Shown here: in pieces, positions 1-9,288 of the stretch
Layout of the letters: the number at the start of each line of letters is the position of its first letter
Position numbering within the stretch: the stretch's first letter is position 1
Assembly (NCBI GenBank): GCA_052148715.1
Contig: JBKQHQ010000031.1
Location: 96,235 to 160,234, forward strand
Direction: 5' to 3'
Length of the DNA: 64,000 nucleotides
From: JBKQHQ01 sp052148715
Lineage (GTDB): Bacteria; Pseudomonadota; Alphaproteobacteria; Rhizobiales; Xanthobacteraceae
Translations under genes and position numbers: made by a program
Notes under the pieces: generated by a model
Databases searched by the model: none
Told to the model about the DNA's origin: nothing
The model's input: only the letters and a program-made list of their open reading frames with translations

Positions 1-1146
1 TGGGCGAGCGCCTGCGTGTCGAGTGGCGAATGTATCAAGGCCTGCGATTACGGCGTGAATCCACGCTTCATGCTCAACATGGCCCGCGTCGCAATCGCCC
101 GAGCGGAGCACGATCCGGCAGCGAGCCGCCGGATCGGGGTGGAGAGCTTCCGCAGCGTGAGCGAGGGCGTCAAGGTCCTCTCGAGGCTGCAGTTGGACGA
201 CGCGGTGCTGGCGCGCTTAGGGCAGAAGCCGGCGCGAGCATCCGAGCTTGACGCGGCCGAGCGCCCCGATTTCGTATTTTATACTGGATGCAACGTGCTG
301 AAGACGCCGCACATCGCGCTCTTCTGCCTCGACATCATGGATGCGCTCGGCGTCACCTACCGAGTCATGGGCGGCCCCACGCATTGTTGCGGGATCGTTC
401 AGCTGCGCGGCGGCGATGTCGAGACTTCCGGCCGTATGGGCACCAATACGCTCGACAAATTGGCGCAGAGCAAATCAGGTCAGGTGCTGTCGTGGTGTCC
501 AAGTTGCCAGGTTCAGTTCGCCGAGATCACATTGCCGACAATCGAGCGATCGCGCGGCAGTCGGCCGTTCGAAATGACGCCGTTCTTGATGTTCCTCGCC
601 GGCAAGCTCGCGGAGCTGCGGCCGCTGTTGCGTAAGCGCGTCGACATGCGCATCGCCTTGCACCGGCATCCGGGTCTTCCCGGTGTCATGGATGCCGCGC
701 AACGATTGCTCGGCAGCGTGCCAGGTATCGAGCTTGTCGATCTCAAGCAGCCGGCGGTCGGTCTCATGAGCAACTATCTGCGGGCGTTGCCCGAGTATAA
801 GCGCGAGCTTCAGCTCGCAGAGCTCGCGGCGGCGCGCGCCGCCGGCGTCGATGCGCTCGTGGCCGTCTACCACGCCGATCATCGCGAGCTTTGCGCGCAC
901 GAGCGCGATTTTCCGTTCCAGATCGTCAACCTCTTGGAATTGATCGGCGCCAGTATGGGATTGCACCACGACGATCATTTCAAGCGCCTGAAGATGATGC
1001 AGGACGCCGATGTGATCGTCGCCGATTGCGCCGACCTGATTGTCCGCCACGGCCTCGACGCCGACGAGGCGCGCCGCGTGGTCGCGAGTGCGATGCTCGC
1101 GGAGCAGCCGCTGCCGCTGATCGGGCCCAACGGCCATCGGCCGTAG
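1..1146 (+). CDS. Fe-S cluster-binding CCG-domain oxidoreductase subunit, 5' truncated
   Basis: The reading frame is open from the first base, so the start lies upstream of the window. The first 15 visible residues carry Cys at 5, 11 and 15, followed by Asp-Tyr-Gly-Val-Asn-Pro, as at the end of a 4Fe-4S ferredoxin-like site. A CCG-type half-domain follows: YTGCN, then THCCG about 40 residues later, then WCPSCQ. This is the cysteine-rich fold of heterodisulfide reductase HdrB, GlpC and related electron-transfer subunits. The second half has no clear CCG repeat (the expected place reads LHRHPG), so only one complete half-site is visible. The electron donor and acceptor cannot be told. It converges on the next gene. 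Confidence 0.8.
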   Translation, partial: WASACVSSGECIKACDYGVNPRFMLNMARVAIARAEHDPAASRRIGVESFRSVSEGVKVLSRLQLDDAVLARLGQKPARASELDAAERPDFVFYTGCNVLKTPHIALFCLDIMDALGVTYRVMGGPTHCCGIVQLRGGDVETSGRMGTNTLDKLAQSKSGQVLSWCPSCQVQFAEITLPTIERSRGSRPFEMTPFLMFLAGKLAELRPLLRKRVDMRIALHRHPGLPGVMDAAQRLLGSVPGIELVDLKQPAVGLMSNYLRALPEYKRELQLAELAAARAAGVDALVAVYHADHRELCAHERDFPFQIVNLLELIGASMGLHHDDHFKRLKMMQDADVIVADCADLIVRHGLDADEARRVVASAMLAEQPLPLIGPNGHRP

Positions 1147-1258
1147 GCGCGGCACCACGGCGTATTGCGGCAAGGTATAAATGCGAGCAGCGTGCTGGCC
1201 GCCGCCTGCGGCGGCGCGTCGTTATCGACCGACCGTTGCCGTGCCCTCGCCAGCCGGA

Positions 1259-2425
1259 TCAAGCATTCCCCCAAAGTCGCTCCGATGCTAGCGCGGCACC
1301 TTTCGTCAGCGCCTCGAATTTGGCCCAAACGATGCTGGGGTGGACTTCGTCGGCGCCGGCGAAGGTGGCAAAGCCGCAATCACTGCCGGCGATGACGTGG
1401 TCGCGGCCGACGACATTGGCATAGCGCACGATCCGCTCGGCCACCAATTCGGGATGCTCGACGAGGACGGTGGAATGGCTGATGACGCCGGGAATGAGCG
1501 TCGTCCCTTCCGGCAGCTTCGCCCGCGTCCAGATCTGCCACTCATGCTCGTGGCGCGGATTGGCTGCTTCGAACGAAAAGGCGCCGGCGCGAATCTTGAC
1601 GAGAACGTCGATGAGGTCCTTCGCCTCCATGTCGTGCACCCGCGGGCCCATGTTGATGCCGTAGCAGGTGTGATAGCGGATTTTTTCGGCGGGAATGTCG
1701 CGCAGCGCATGATTGAGCGCCTCGACCCGCAGCTGCGCCCACTTGCGGCATTGCTCGACCGAGAGATTAGGATTGAGCATGTAATAGCTGACAAGCCGGG
1801 GATCGTCGATCTGTAAGGTGAATCCCGCTTCCACTATGGCGCGGTATTCCTCGCGCATCGCCTCGGCGATGGCGAGCAGATACTCTTCGGACGTCTTGTA
1901 ATATTGGTTCTTGAACCATTCCTCGATATTGGACGGCGAGATCGAGGGAACGAAAGCGCCGGCCACCTCGACGCCGGCTAGCGCCGCCGCGAGATTGGCC
2001 AGGTCGGTCTTGAGCTGCCGTTGACCCTTATAGGCGATCGGACCGGTGCAGGCCATTTCCGGCTGTCGCGCTGCGACTGCTGCCGCCATCTGCGCTTGAT
2101 AGAATTCCGGAAAGGCCAGGGCCTCGCGCGAGCCGAGCCAAGGACTTTGCCGCGCGGCACCGGTGGGCTCGATGCCGCTCAGCCGGTCGCGCGCATAAGT
2201 CACGAAGCTTGGCTTGCCGAACTCTCCGTCGTCGACGATGTCGATGCCGAGTTCGGCCTGCTTGCGCACGATATCGGCGACCGCGCCCTTGAGCCTTGCC
2301 GCGAATATCTGCTCATCGACGGCGTCACCGCGGCCTTTCGCACGCACCATATCGAGCAGATCGAGGGGACGCGGCAGGCTGCCCGCATGGGTCGTGAGGA
2401 TTCGGCTCGAGTCGTGTCGTTTCAT
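1259..2425 (-). CDS. MetE C-terminal-domain-like cobalamin-independent methyltransferase
   Basis: A 388-residue protein resembling only the catalytic C-terminal half of cobalamin-independent methionine synthase. It starts with the family pattern THAGSLPRP. The zinc ligands appear present: HTCYG near residue 240 (His and Cys) and SDCGF near residue 350 (second Cys). The folate-binding N-terminal half of MetE is absent, so it need not be a methionine synthase; stand-alone homologues include alkyl-thiol or epoxyalkane:coenzyme M type transferases. I chose the ATG at 2425 because the family motif follows directly; an upstream ATG at 2467 adds 14 unlikely residues. It converges with the Fe-S gene. 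Confidence 0.85.
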   Translation of the reverse strand: MKRHDSSRILTTHAGSLPRPLDLLDMVRAKGRGDAVDEQIFAARLKGAVADIVRKQAELGIDIVDDGEFGKPSFVTYARDRLSGIEPTGAARQSPWLGSREALAFPEFYQAQMAAAVAARQPEMACTGPIAYKGQRQLKTDLANLAAALAGVEVAGAFVPSISPSNIEEWFKNQYYKTSEEYLLAIAEAMREEYRAIVEAGFTLQIDDPRLVSYYMLNPNLSVEQCRKWAQLRVEALNHALRDIPAEKIRYHTCYGINMGPRVHDMEAKDLIDVLVKIRAGAFSFEAANPRHEHEWQIWTRAKLPEGTTLIPGVISHSTVLVEHPELVAERIVRYANVVGRDHVIAGSDCGFATFAGADEVHPSIVWAKFEALTKGAALASERLWGNA

Positions 2426-2514
2426 GATGCTTGTCCGCGTTTCCCCTAAGCGCTTGATCACATTCAAATCGTCATCGACCGCGTCTTATCGTCAATGGCC
2501 TTCCGGCCAGTTTC

Positions 2515-3705
2515 TTACGTCGCCGGCCGCAATACGTCTTCCACCCAATCCCACATGTAGTGGACCCCGATTGTGACGTTATCGACCTGGCAATGGTGGA
2601 AACCGCCTTCCTCGCGTTCGAACACTTTGAAGGTCTTCTTTTTCGATCCGACCGCATCGAAGCATTTTTGCGCCAGTGCCAGCGGAATCTGCTCGTCGCC
2701 CGCGCCGTGCACCAGCAGAAACGGACAGGCGATTTTTTGCACGATCCCGTCGAGACGAAACCCTTCGAGCTTCTTCAGCGCGGAGGCGCGATCCGGAACG
2801 CCCAGAACCCATTGCAGATGCTCCGGCGGCACCGACAGGGACAGAACCTTGCCCGAATCGAGCAGATCGAGGCGGCGCTTCCAGATGTCGTGATAGTCCC
2901 ACTGGGCGCCCCAGGCCACGCAGCAGGCAAAGCGCGGCTCGAGCGCGGCCGCGCGCGGCGCGTAATAGCCGCCGAGGCTCAACGCCATCACGCCGATGCG
3001 GTTGGGGTCGAATTCCTGACGCCCGGCGAGATAGTCGAACACGGGTGTGGCATAGCGCTCGGTCTCGGCGATCAAGGGCAGATTGCGGAAGCGCACGCTC
3101 TCGCCGTTCCCCGGCCCATCAACGATCAGGCAGCCGATGCCGCGGGCGACGAGATCGGGGATGCCATAGCCGTATTGCAGTTCCTTGGTGACGTCGAAGC
3201 CATCGAAAAACACCATGGCCGGGGCCGGGCGCTGGCCGGAGGCTTGCGGATCGGGATGCACGAGCAGCCCCGGCAGGCTCGCGTTTGCGTAGGGAATTTC
3301 CACGGGCTCGATGCGGGGATAGCGGAGGTTCGCCGCTGCCTCGCGGAACAGACTGACGGACTTGCGGTAGACGTCCATGCCCCGCGCTGATTTCGGCTGC
3401 AGGAAGCGCTCGCCGGTCTGGTAGTAGCGCTGTGCGCGCATGAAGCAGGATGCCGCCGTGCGCGTGTGCCCAGCGCGCTCGCGTTCACGGCCGCGCGCCT
3501 CAATCCTGTCACCCATGCGGGTCCATTCCTGGAACCAGGCGTCGTCGTCGCCGATACGATCGCGCAACGCGCGGCCGACCCGATTTACGTCGTCGATCTC
3601 GACGCCCGTCCAGGGCGCTCCGCTCAGGCAAATCAACAGCCCCATTGACCAGCGGTAATTGGTTGGAAAATAAAGGAATGCGGGATCGTCTGAGCGATCG
3701 GTCAC
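2515..3705 (-). CDS. Alpha/beta hydrolase, FrsA/dihydropseudooxynicotine hydrolase type
   Basis: A 396-residue serine hydrolase with an N-terminal helical cap (about residues 1-150) and a C-terminal alpha/beta hydrolase core. The nucleophile elbow is ALSLGG, with Ala in the first Gly position of GxSxG. The likely acid is Asp in VHGAGDEQIP, and the His lies in GGFHHC near the end, so a Ser-Asp-His triad can be drawn. The oxyanion-side motif DGPGNGES is conserved. Family members cleave C-C or ester bonds; the substrate is unknown. It is followed on the same strand by the MetE-like gene, with about 90 bases between. Confidence 0.85.
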   Translation of the reverse strand: MTDRSDDPAFLYFPTNYRWSMGLLICLSGAPWTGVEIDDVNRVGRALRDRIGDDDAWFQEWTRMGDRIEARGRERERAGHTRTAASCFMRAQRYYQTGERFLQPKSARGMDVYRKSVSLFREAAANLRYPRIEPVEIPYANASLPGLLVHPDPQASGQRPAPAMVFFDGFDVTKELQYGYGIPDLVARGIGCLIVDGPGNGESVRFRNLPLIAETERYATPVFDYLAGRQEFDPNRIGVMALSLGGYYAPRAAALEPRFACCVAWGAQWDYHDIWKRRLDLLDSGKVLSLSVPPEHLQWVLGVPDRASALKKLEGFRLDGIVQKIACPFLLVHGAGDEQIPLALAQKCFDAVGSKKKTFKVFEREEGGFHHCQVDNVTIGVHYMWDWVEDVLRPAT

Positions 3706-3763
3706 GGGTTTCCTCCACAGCGGCCGGGTTGAATACGACCGGGATCATCGGAGCGCGCTTTGG

Positions 3764-3991
3764 CTAGCGCAAATTCTTTTGGGGCGGCGCGCCCGATCGG
3801 GACATCCAGGTGACGAGGGGGAGGGCAGGGAGCACCCAGCCGGTCCCGGCAACCACGTAGTAGACCGTCGCGATGAAGCCGCTCGTCGAGGCGAGGGCGA
3901 CTTGGGCAAAGGCCATGGCTAGGAGCGACCAGATGACGACCAGCAGCAGCAGCGCGACCGTGCCGATGAATTTGCGTGCGCGAATGTGCAC
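3764..3991 (-). CDS. DUF2842 small membrane protein
   Basis: A 75-residue protein with two hydrophobic helices (about residues 8-30 and 38-62) separated by a short polar turn. The RKFIGT start and the GWVLPALPLVTWM end match the DUF2842 family, common in alphaproteobacteria. It lies head to head with the heme A synthase gene, about 100 bases away; a link to cytochrome oxidase maturation is inference only. Confidence 0.8.
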   Translation of the reverse strand: MHIRARKFIGTVALLLLVVIWSLLAMAFAQVALASTSGFIATVYYVVAGTGWVLPALPLVTWMSRSGAPPQKNLR

Positions 3992-4091
3992 CTGAGCCCT
4001 GCGATTGCGGTGATTTGTGTCGATCTATAGGGTTCGCGCCACGCGAAGCCAAGCAGGCTCCCGACAGCAAGCCTTGACACCAAACCATTGC

Positions 4092-5168
4092 ATGACCCGC
4101 GCCACGTCCGTCCCCGAGCTTTCCTCGCGCCTGACACGCTATTGGTTGCTGACGGTCGCGGGTCTTGTCTTCCTCATGGTCCTCGTCGGCGGGGCCACGC
4201 GGCTCACCGAATCCGGCTTATCGATCGTCGAGTGGAAGCCCGTTTCCGGGGTTCTGCCGCCGTCATCGTCGGCCGAATGGCAGGCCGAGTTCGAGAAATA
4301 TCAGACCATCCCGCAGTACCAAGTGCTCAATCGCGGGATGAGCCTTGAGCAATTCAAGACCATCTTCTGGTGGGAGTGGGCGCACCGTTTGCTCGGCCGC
4401 GTCATCGGTGGCGTTTTCTTGCTGCCCTTTTTGTGGCTGCTGTGGCGCGGCCATATCGAGCCCCGCTTGCGCGCGCCTTTGGGCTTGATCTTCGTGCTGG
4501 GAGCCGTGCAGGGGGTAGGAGGCTGGTGGATGGTGGCCTCGGGCCTGGCCGAGCGGACCAGCGTTTCGCAGTACCGGCTCGCATTCCATCTGACGCTTGC
4601 GTGTCTCATCTATGCGGCGCTGCTATGGGCTGCGGGACGCACCAAGCCGCGCCCGGCGTTTGTGGCCTCGGTGCGAGTCCGCGTCGGCGCCGTCGGGCTT
4701 CTCGCACTGGTGCTCGTGCAACTCTATCTCGGCGCATTGGTCGCGGGGCTCCATGCCGGCCTCATCTACAATACCTGGCCGCTGATCGACGGTCGCCTGT
4801 TGCCGGACGCCTCCGAGCTTTTTCGGCTCGTGCCGACCTGGCGCAATCTGTTCGAGAGCGGCCTCACCGTCCAATTCACCCACCGGATGGTGGCTTACGC
4901 ACTCTGGCTTGTCGCGATCGTGCACCTGATCGACGCGGTGCGCGACACTCGCGGCCTTGCGTGGAGCGGTGCGCTGGCTCTCGCGACCGCCGTGACGATC
5001 CAAGCGAGCCTCGGCATTCTGACGCTGGTCCATCAAGCGCCGCTCGCGTTGGCGCTCCTGCATCAGGGGATGGCGTTGGTGGTCCTGACCATCGCCACCC
5101 TGCACGCGGAGCGGCTTATGCCGCAGCACAAGCCGGTCGGCATCGCGCAGCTCAGTCCGGCTAACTGA
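4092..5168 (+). CDS. ctaA: Heme A synthase (COX15/CtaA)
   Basis: A 358-residue integral membrane protein with about eight helices that oxidises heme O to heme A for aa3-type cytochrome oxidase. The family signatures are visible: GGATRLTESGLSIVEWKP at the first helix, WAHRLLGR, FTHRMVAY and VHQAPLALALLHQ, giving the four paired histidines that bind the two haems. I chose the ATG at 4092, 25 codons inside the longest frame, because the conserved region begins soon after it; no strong Shine-Dalgarno sequence is visible. It is convergent with metY. Confidence 0.94.
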   Translation: MTRATSVPELSSRLTRYWLLTVAGLVFLMVLVGGATRLTESGLSIVEWKPVSGVLPPSSSAEWQAEFEKYQTIPQYQVLNRGMSLEQFKTIFWWEWAHRLLGRVIGGVFLLPFLWLLWRGHIEPRLRAPLGLIFVLGAVQGVGGWWMVASGLAERTSVSQYRLAFHLTLACLIYAALLWAAGRTKPRPAFVASVRVRVGAVGLLALVLVQLYLGALVAGLHAGLIYNTWPLIDGRLLPDASELFRLVPTWRNLFESGLTVQFTHRMVAYALWLVAIVHLIDAVRDTRGLAWSGALALATAVTIQASLGILTLVHQAPLALALLHQGMALVVLTIATLHAERLMPQHKPVGIAQLSPAN

Positions 5169-5192
5169 AGATGACGGCGCGACCGGCGCGGC

Positions 5193-6476
5193 TCAGCTCG
5201 CCGCGAGCGCTTGGTCGAGATCGGCGATGATGTCGTCCTTGTCCTCCAACCCGACCGATAGGCGCACCACGTCGGGGCCGGCGCCGGCTTGAACTTTCTG
5301 CGCATCCGACAATTGGCGGTGCGTGGTTGAGGCCGGATGGATGATCAACGATCGGGTGTCGCCGATATTGGCGAGATGCGAGAGCAGTTTTACATTGGAG
5401 ACGAGTGTGACGCCGGCATCGTAGCCGCCTTTCAGGCCGAAGGTGAAGCAGGCGCCGGCTCCCTTCGGGCAGTATTTCTTCGCGAGGTTATGGTAACGGT
5501 CGCCCGGAAGCCCCGGATAACTGACCCAGGCCACCTTGTCGTGCGCACCGAGCCACTGGGCGACGGCGTTGGCGTTGTCGCAGTGGCGCTGCATTCGCAG
5601 CGGCAGCGTCTCGATGCCGGTGAGGATCAGAAACGCATTGAACGGCGAGAGCGCGGGGCCCAGATCGCGCAGGCTCAGCACGCGACAGGCGATCGCGAAG
5701 GCGAAATTGCCAAACGTCTCGTGCAGCACGATGCCGTGGTATTCGGGCCGCGGCTCGGAGAGCATCGGATAGCGGCCCTGGCGCGACCAGTTGAATGTGC
5801 CCCCGTCGACGATGAGACCGCCGATCGAGTTGCCGTGGCCGCCAAGAAATTTGGTCAGCGAATGCACGATGATGTCGGCGCCGTGCTCGAACGGCTTGCA
5901 CAGGTAGGGCGTCGCGAGGGTGTTGTCGACGATGAGCGGCACGCCGGCACGCCGCGCCACATTGGCGATCGCCTCGATATCGGTGACGATTCCGCCGGGA
6001 TTGGCGAGGGACTCGATGAAGATCGCCTTGGTCTTTGGGCTGACGGCGCGCTCGAAGCTGGCAATGTCATCCGGGTCCGCCCATGCCACGGTCCAGCCAA
6101 AGTTCTTGAACGCGTGATTGAACTGGTTGATCGATCCGCCGTAAAGCTTCGTGGCGGCGACGAACTCGTCGCCCGGCTGCATCAGGCAATGCAGCGCGAT
6201 CACCTGCGCGGCGTGGCCGGATGCGACCGCTAGCCCCGCGGTGCCTCCCTCGAGCGCGGCGACGCGCTCTTCCAGCACGGCGTTGGTCGGGTTGCCGATG
6301 CGGGTATAGATATTGCCGAACGTCTGCAGTCCAAACAGGGAGGCCGCATGGTCGACGTCCTCGAACACGAACGACGTCGTCTGATAGATGGGCGTCGCTC
6401 GTGCTCCGGTGGTCGGGTCAGGCTGGGCCCCCGCATGGATTGCCAGCGTCGCGAAGCCCGGTACGCGCTCGGTCAT
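5193..6476 (-). CDS. metY: O-acetylhomoserine sulfhydrylase
   Basis: A 427-residue PLP enzyme of the Cys/Met metabolism family that makes homocysteine from O-acetylhomoserine and sulfide in the cytoplasm. The start FATLAIHAGAQPDPTTGARATPIYQT is typical of MetY. The Schiff-base lysine is in VHSLTKFLGG, and the cofactor region reads SGHAAQ. The length fits the family. I saw no SAM riboswitch in the roughly 140 bases upstream, although methionine genes in alphaproteobacteria often have one. A gamma-lyase activity cannot be excluded from sequence alone. Confidence 0.93.
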   Translation of the reverse strand: MTERVPGFATLAIHAGAQPDPTTGARATPIYQTTSFVFEDVDHAASLFGLQTFGNIYTRIGNPTNAVLEERVAALEGGTAGLAVASGHAAQVIALHCLMQPGDEFVAATKLYGGSINQFNHAFKNFGWTVAWADPDDIASFERAVSPKTKAIFIESLANPGGIVTDIEAIANVARRAGVPLIVDNTLATPYLCKPFEHGADIIVHSLTKFLGGHGNSIGGLIVDGGTFNWSRQGRYPMLSEPRPEYHGIVLHETFGNFAFAIACRVLSLRDLGPALSPFNAFLILTGIETLPLRMQRHCDNANAVAQWLGAHDKVAWVSYPGLPGDRYHNLAKKYCPKGAGACFTFGLKGGYDAGVTLVSNVKLLSHLANIGDTRSLIIHPASTTHRQLSDAQKVQAGAGPDVVRLSVGLEDKDDIIADLDQALAAS

Positions 6477-6618
6477 GAGGCCGATCCTTTGCTTGCCGCA
6501 GGCGATGTTCGGCCCCGACGCGCTCGGGTTTATCGAACCGGCCTATGGGGTCAAGGTGGGAACCGGCTGAGCTGGATGACGAGCAGGATGCGCCGCGGGC
6601 ACAACATCATATCGCCAA

Positions 6619-6819
6619 TCACACCGCTCTGTCCGGAAGGAGCGTGCACGCGATCACCACCACGAAGAGGAGCATGGGAATGACGACGTAGGGAAACACG
6701 AGCCCAAAAAGCTCTTGCAGAATGCTGGCCGCGACGAGCAACACGATGCCCGCGACGAACAGCGCCACGTAAAAAGCGCCGAGTGCGGTAGTCTTGGCTG
6801 CTAATGCAATGGGCCGCAC
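6619..6819 (-). CDS. Small two-helix membrane protein, unknown function
   Basis: A 66-residue protein with a GTG start supported by a strong Shine-Dalgarno sequence (GGGAGG, five bases upstream). Two hydrophobic helices (about 10-32 and 38-60) make up nearly all of it. I do not recognise a family. It lies just upstream of metY on the same strand with a 140-base gap, so co-transcription is possible but not shown. Confidence 0.6.
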   Translation of the reverse strand: MRPIALAAKTTALGAFYVALFVAGIVLLVAASILQELFGLVFPYVVIPMLLFVVVIACTLLPDRAV

Positions 6820-6958
6820 GGCCGCCTCCCGGTTCCGGGATGGTATGCTACCCTGAAGCGGGATGGAACGGCTTCACGATGGCTTGATGTTACCGTTTTC
6901 GGCACGTCCAGCCGGTGTTCTCAAGCCTCAGGCCTGCCAGCACACATGAATGGCCCGG

Positions 6959-7231
6959 CTAGTCGTGCCAGACCGTTCTCGGGTCGGCGTGCCTGGCGAT
7001 CCGCGAGGCCCGCGTGGACCATGACGCTGGGTCGATGGGTCTTGCTATCGTCCGGCTGAGAGATGCCTCTTGCTGCCCCAGCGATTTCGCCGGCGTCACG
7101 CTGACATTCTGGATGCTCAGAAGGAGACCGAGCGGAATGGCAATCAGCACGGTCGCGCCCGTGAGGAGCACCAGTCTGACGACCTTCCAACGCCGGCCGG
7201 TTTCGTCCAGAAATACGGGATTTACGGACAT
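6959..7231 (-). pseudogene. N-terminal remnant of an exopolysaccharide-type glycosyltransferase/deacetylase
   Basis: A 90-residue frame whose first 45 residues (start SVNPVFLDETGRRW, then a single membrane helix around residues 20-42) look like the N-terminus of large membrane glycosyltransferase-polysaccharide deacetylase fusions, where a short FLDxxGRRW leader precedes the first helix. The remainder is low-complexity and ends at residue 90, whereas such enzymes are many hundreds of residues long, and no continuation is seen in other frames. A good promoter precedes it. It could also be a genuine short membrane protein. Confidence 0.4.
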
Positions 7232-7263
7232 GAGGACCCATCTGTTTTCCGATTTGTGCGGCG

Positions 7264-7292
7264 ATAATATAGTATATAAATGCTTAAGTCAA
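7264..7292 (-). promoter_or_regulatory. Sigma70-like promoter in an AT-rich patch
   Basis: On the minus strand TTGACT (7292-7287) and TATTAT (7269-7264) are separated by 17 bases, in a stretch far richer in AT than its surroundings. The predicted start of transcription near 7257 is about 25 bases before the ATG at 7231, so it would drive the glycosyltransferase remnant. Confidence 0.5.
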
Positions 7293-7816
7293 AGTGTACA
7301 ACCGTTAAGATTAAGATGAACAAGCATTAATATTAAATCGGGTTCGCGACGATCCGGGGTCTAGAACTGCGTCGGCGTGACCTCGCTGCGGCGTCCTGCA
7401 GCCACGATCCCGGGGAGTTTTCGCGCGGCCATCCACTTCGGCAACCGGTCGACCAGCTATGAGGGTGTCGTCGCGATCGAATCAACCGATACGTGCAGAG
7501 TGCTCGCGGTCGTCAACGCCGCCTTCTCGCCCCTCGCTGTGCCGTAACGCATTTTCCGATCTGCTCTGCGATCGAGGCCGAAAGGATGGCTTGTGCGAAC
7601 TGCAAAGCAGGGCGATCGGCCGCTACCACGTTGGAGGCAAGAAACCGCGAGCGGCCATGATCGAGCTGAAAATTGCCGAGGAAAGACTGCGAGCAAGAAC
7701 CGCAGAGGAGAAACTAAAACAGCCGAGAGCTTGAGACGTGACCCAACCACTGGGCAGCAGGCGCGCCTCACCCAGAAATCCGTAACGTCCCCTCGATATC
7801 TCTTGGGGCTGGTCGA
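7293..7816. other. Gene-poor stretch, no confident gene
   Basis: No convincing gene was found here. The first 50 bases continue the AT-rich patch. Two tiny overlapping plus-strand frames (7585-7659 with a CANC start, and 7657-7734 encoding a 25-residue charged helix) share an ATGA junction. Neither has a well-placed ribosome binding site, so they are not called as genes. Confidence 0.4.
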
Positions 7817-8194
7817 TCATCCGCCGTCGCAAACCCAGCGCCGGATCGTGCAATTGGTTCCGCCGTATCGGACGCAAAGGTTGATAGCGAGCCGTTCGGC
7901 CGCTCCGCGTGACGGCGCGTAGGCCCATCCGCGCGCTCCACACTCGCCCGAAACCACAAACGCCGCGCAGGCGCCCCGGATGGTGACCACGACCTCGCAC
8001 GTGCGATCGCCGGTGCTTGCGCAATTGGCGATCGCAGCGGCACGCGCCGCTGGCATCGAACGGTAGTCGAACGTGTAGCCGTAGCGATCACATTTGCCGA
8101 CGGCGAGCGCGCCGTCGGCCGTGGCTGCAGGTACCTCGGCCAACAACATCCCCGCCAACGCCGAGCAACGAACGACGGTCGCGACGATTCGCAT
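7817..8194 (-). CDS. Secreted DUF4189-domain protein
   Basis: A 125-residue protein with a Sec signal peptide (about residues 1-26, ending near ATADG) and a DUF4189-like body: it begins with CDRYGYTFDY and has repeated small-residue and cysteine patterns (CASTG-CEVVV, GACAAF, CGARGWAYA, CTIRRWVC). Eight or so cysteines suggest disulfides in the periplasm. The function of the family is not established. Its start faces the GIY-YIG gene across about 300 bases in which I see no further gene. Confidence 0.75.
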   Translation of the reverse strand: MRIVATVVRCSALAGMLLAEVPAATADGALAVGKCDRYGYTFDYRSMPAARAAAIANCASTGDRTCEVVVTIRGACAAFVVSGECGARGWAYAPSRGAAERLAINLCVRYGGTNCTIRRWVCDGG

Positions 8195-8490
8195 GTGTGC
8201 TCTCCCGGCGAATTCCCCCCACGCCTATGAGTGGGTTCCCCGAATGACTCCCGAACCGCAATGAAGGTTAGCGCCTCTCCAGCTTCCCTGGAAGACAGAT
8301 TTGAGCTGCGCACGAGCGATTGCGACGTGAGCCACGCGACGAAAACGATTTGTGGGATACTGCGCCTTGTTGAAAACCGCCGCAGAGATTTTTCAACATC
8401 AAAACAGGCAGCGGTCCCGCCCACGTGGGGACTGTATCGTGACGACACCATGCCCACGAATCGGATTTGCAAGGACTTTGATCTGAACGG

Positions 8491-9216
8491 ATGGCCTTGC
8501 ATCCTGTGAAGGTATATTCTTCCGGGGTCATGAGCCCCCCGATCTTCGACCGGTGGAACTTCGGCCTTTCCCCGGGCATCCTCCTTCGGCCCTTCGGCAG
8601 GCCACAGCGAGACCGTGCTGTCCCTCGGCGAGGCCGATGTGTCGGCACGTTTCTGTATGTGCTGCAGGGCGAGCACGGCCTGACGAAAATTGGTGTTTCG
8701 AAAAATCCGAATGCCCGGCTTCGCCAGCTGCGGACCGCGTCGGCCTTTGCGATCGATTTTGCCTTCGTGGCGGCGACGCCAGGGACCGGCTTCGACATCG
8801 AGCGCAAAGCGCATGCGGCGCTTGCCGCTCATCGCCTTCATGGGGAATGGTTCGACGTGCCGGCCAAGACCGCGGTAGCTGCGGTTCGCGACGCGGCCTA
8901 CCGGCTGCGCGAGCCGCTGCGGCCGATCAGAGCAGGCGCGATTGCCAAGCTCCAAGGTCCCGCATGGCCGAACGGCGCCGCGCGACTTCTTGCGGCAGCC
9001 CGTTTGCTCGCCCGCGCCCTGATCTTTCTTTTCGAAGGGTTCGCCGGCGCGGTTCTCGCGGTCGGTATTCTGCTCACGTTCATCAAGATGGACAGCCGGA
9101 AGGTCGACCGCGTCCCATCGATCCTGGCCCAACGGGTTTTGGTGGTGCCGCCCGCGCATCTTCGGCCTTCACGCGGCTCTATCGGCTCTCGGCCCGATAA
9201 TTTCGGCAGACCCTGA
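8491..9216 (+). CDS. GIY-YIG-type (T5orf172-like) domain protein with C-terminal hydrophobic segment
   Basis: A 241-residue protein. Residues 53-135 match a GIY-YIG-like module: FLYVLQGEHGLTKIG in place of GIY/YIG strands, then NPNARLRQL with the conserved Arg, then IERKAHAALAAHRLHGEWFDV with the Glu and the HGEWF box typical of T5orf172/MUG113 proteins. A hydrophobic stretch near 180-200 may be a membrane helix. The ATG at 8530 (13 codons inside) is an alternative start. It stands alone among decayed sequence. Nuclease activity is inferred from the family only. Confidence 0.7.
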   Translation: MALHPVKVYSSGVMSPPIFDRWNFGLSPGILLRPFGRPQRDRAVPRRGRCVGTFLYVLQGEHGLTKIGVSKNPNARLRQLRTASAFAIDFAFVAATPGTGFDIERKAHAALAAHRLHGEWFDVPAKTAVAAVRDAAYRLREPLRPIRAGAIAKLQGPAWPNGAARLLAAARLLARALIFLFEGFAGAVLAVGILLTFIKMDSRKVDRVPSILAQRVLVVPPAHLRPSRGSIGSRPDNFGRP

Positions 9217-9288
9217 AGCGGGTGCTGAGGCCTCGCAAGGCTTCCCGGACTGCCGCAGACGGCGCTTGAAGTAACGCGCCGGCGCGCC

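Noticed and set aside
6475..6570. Short plus-strand frame with gene-like codons ahead of metY
   Set aside because: It overlaps the metY start region, is only 31 residues and has no ribosome binding site or known family.
6477..6620. Possible SAM riboswitch upstream of metY
   Set aside because: I looked for SAM-II-like and SAM/SAH-like cores in the leader and saw none.
7768..9159. 463-codon minus-strand frame
   Set aside because: Overlaps the DUF4189 and GIY-YIG genes in other frames and shows no domain; a shadow of high GC content.
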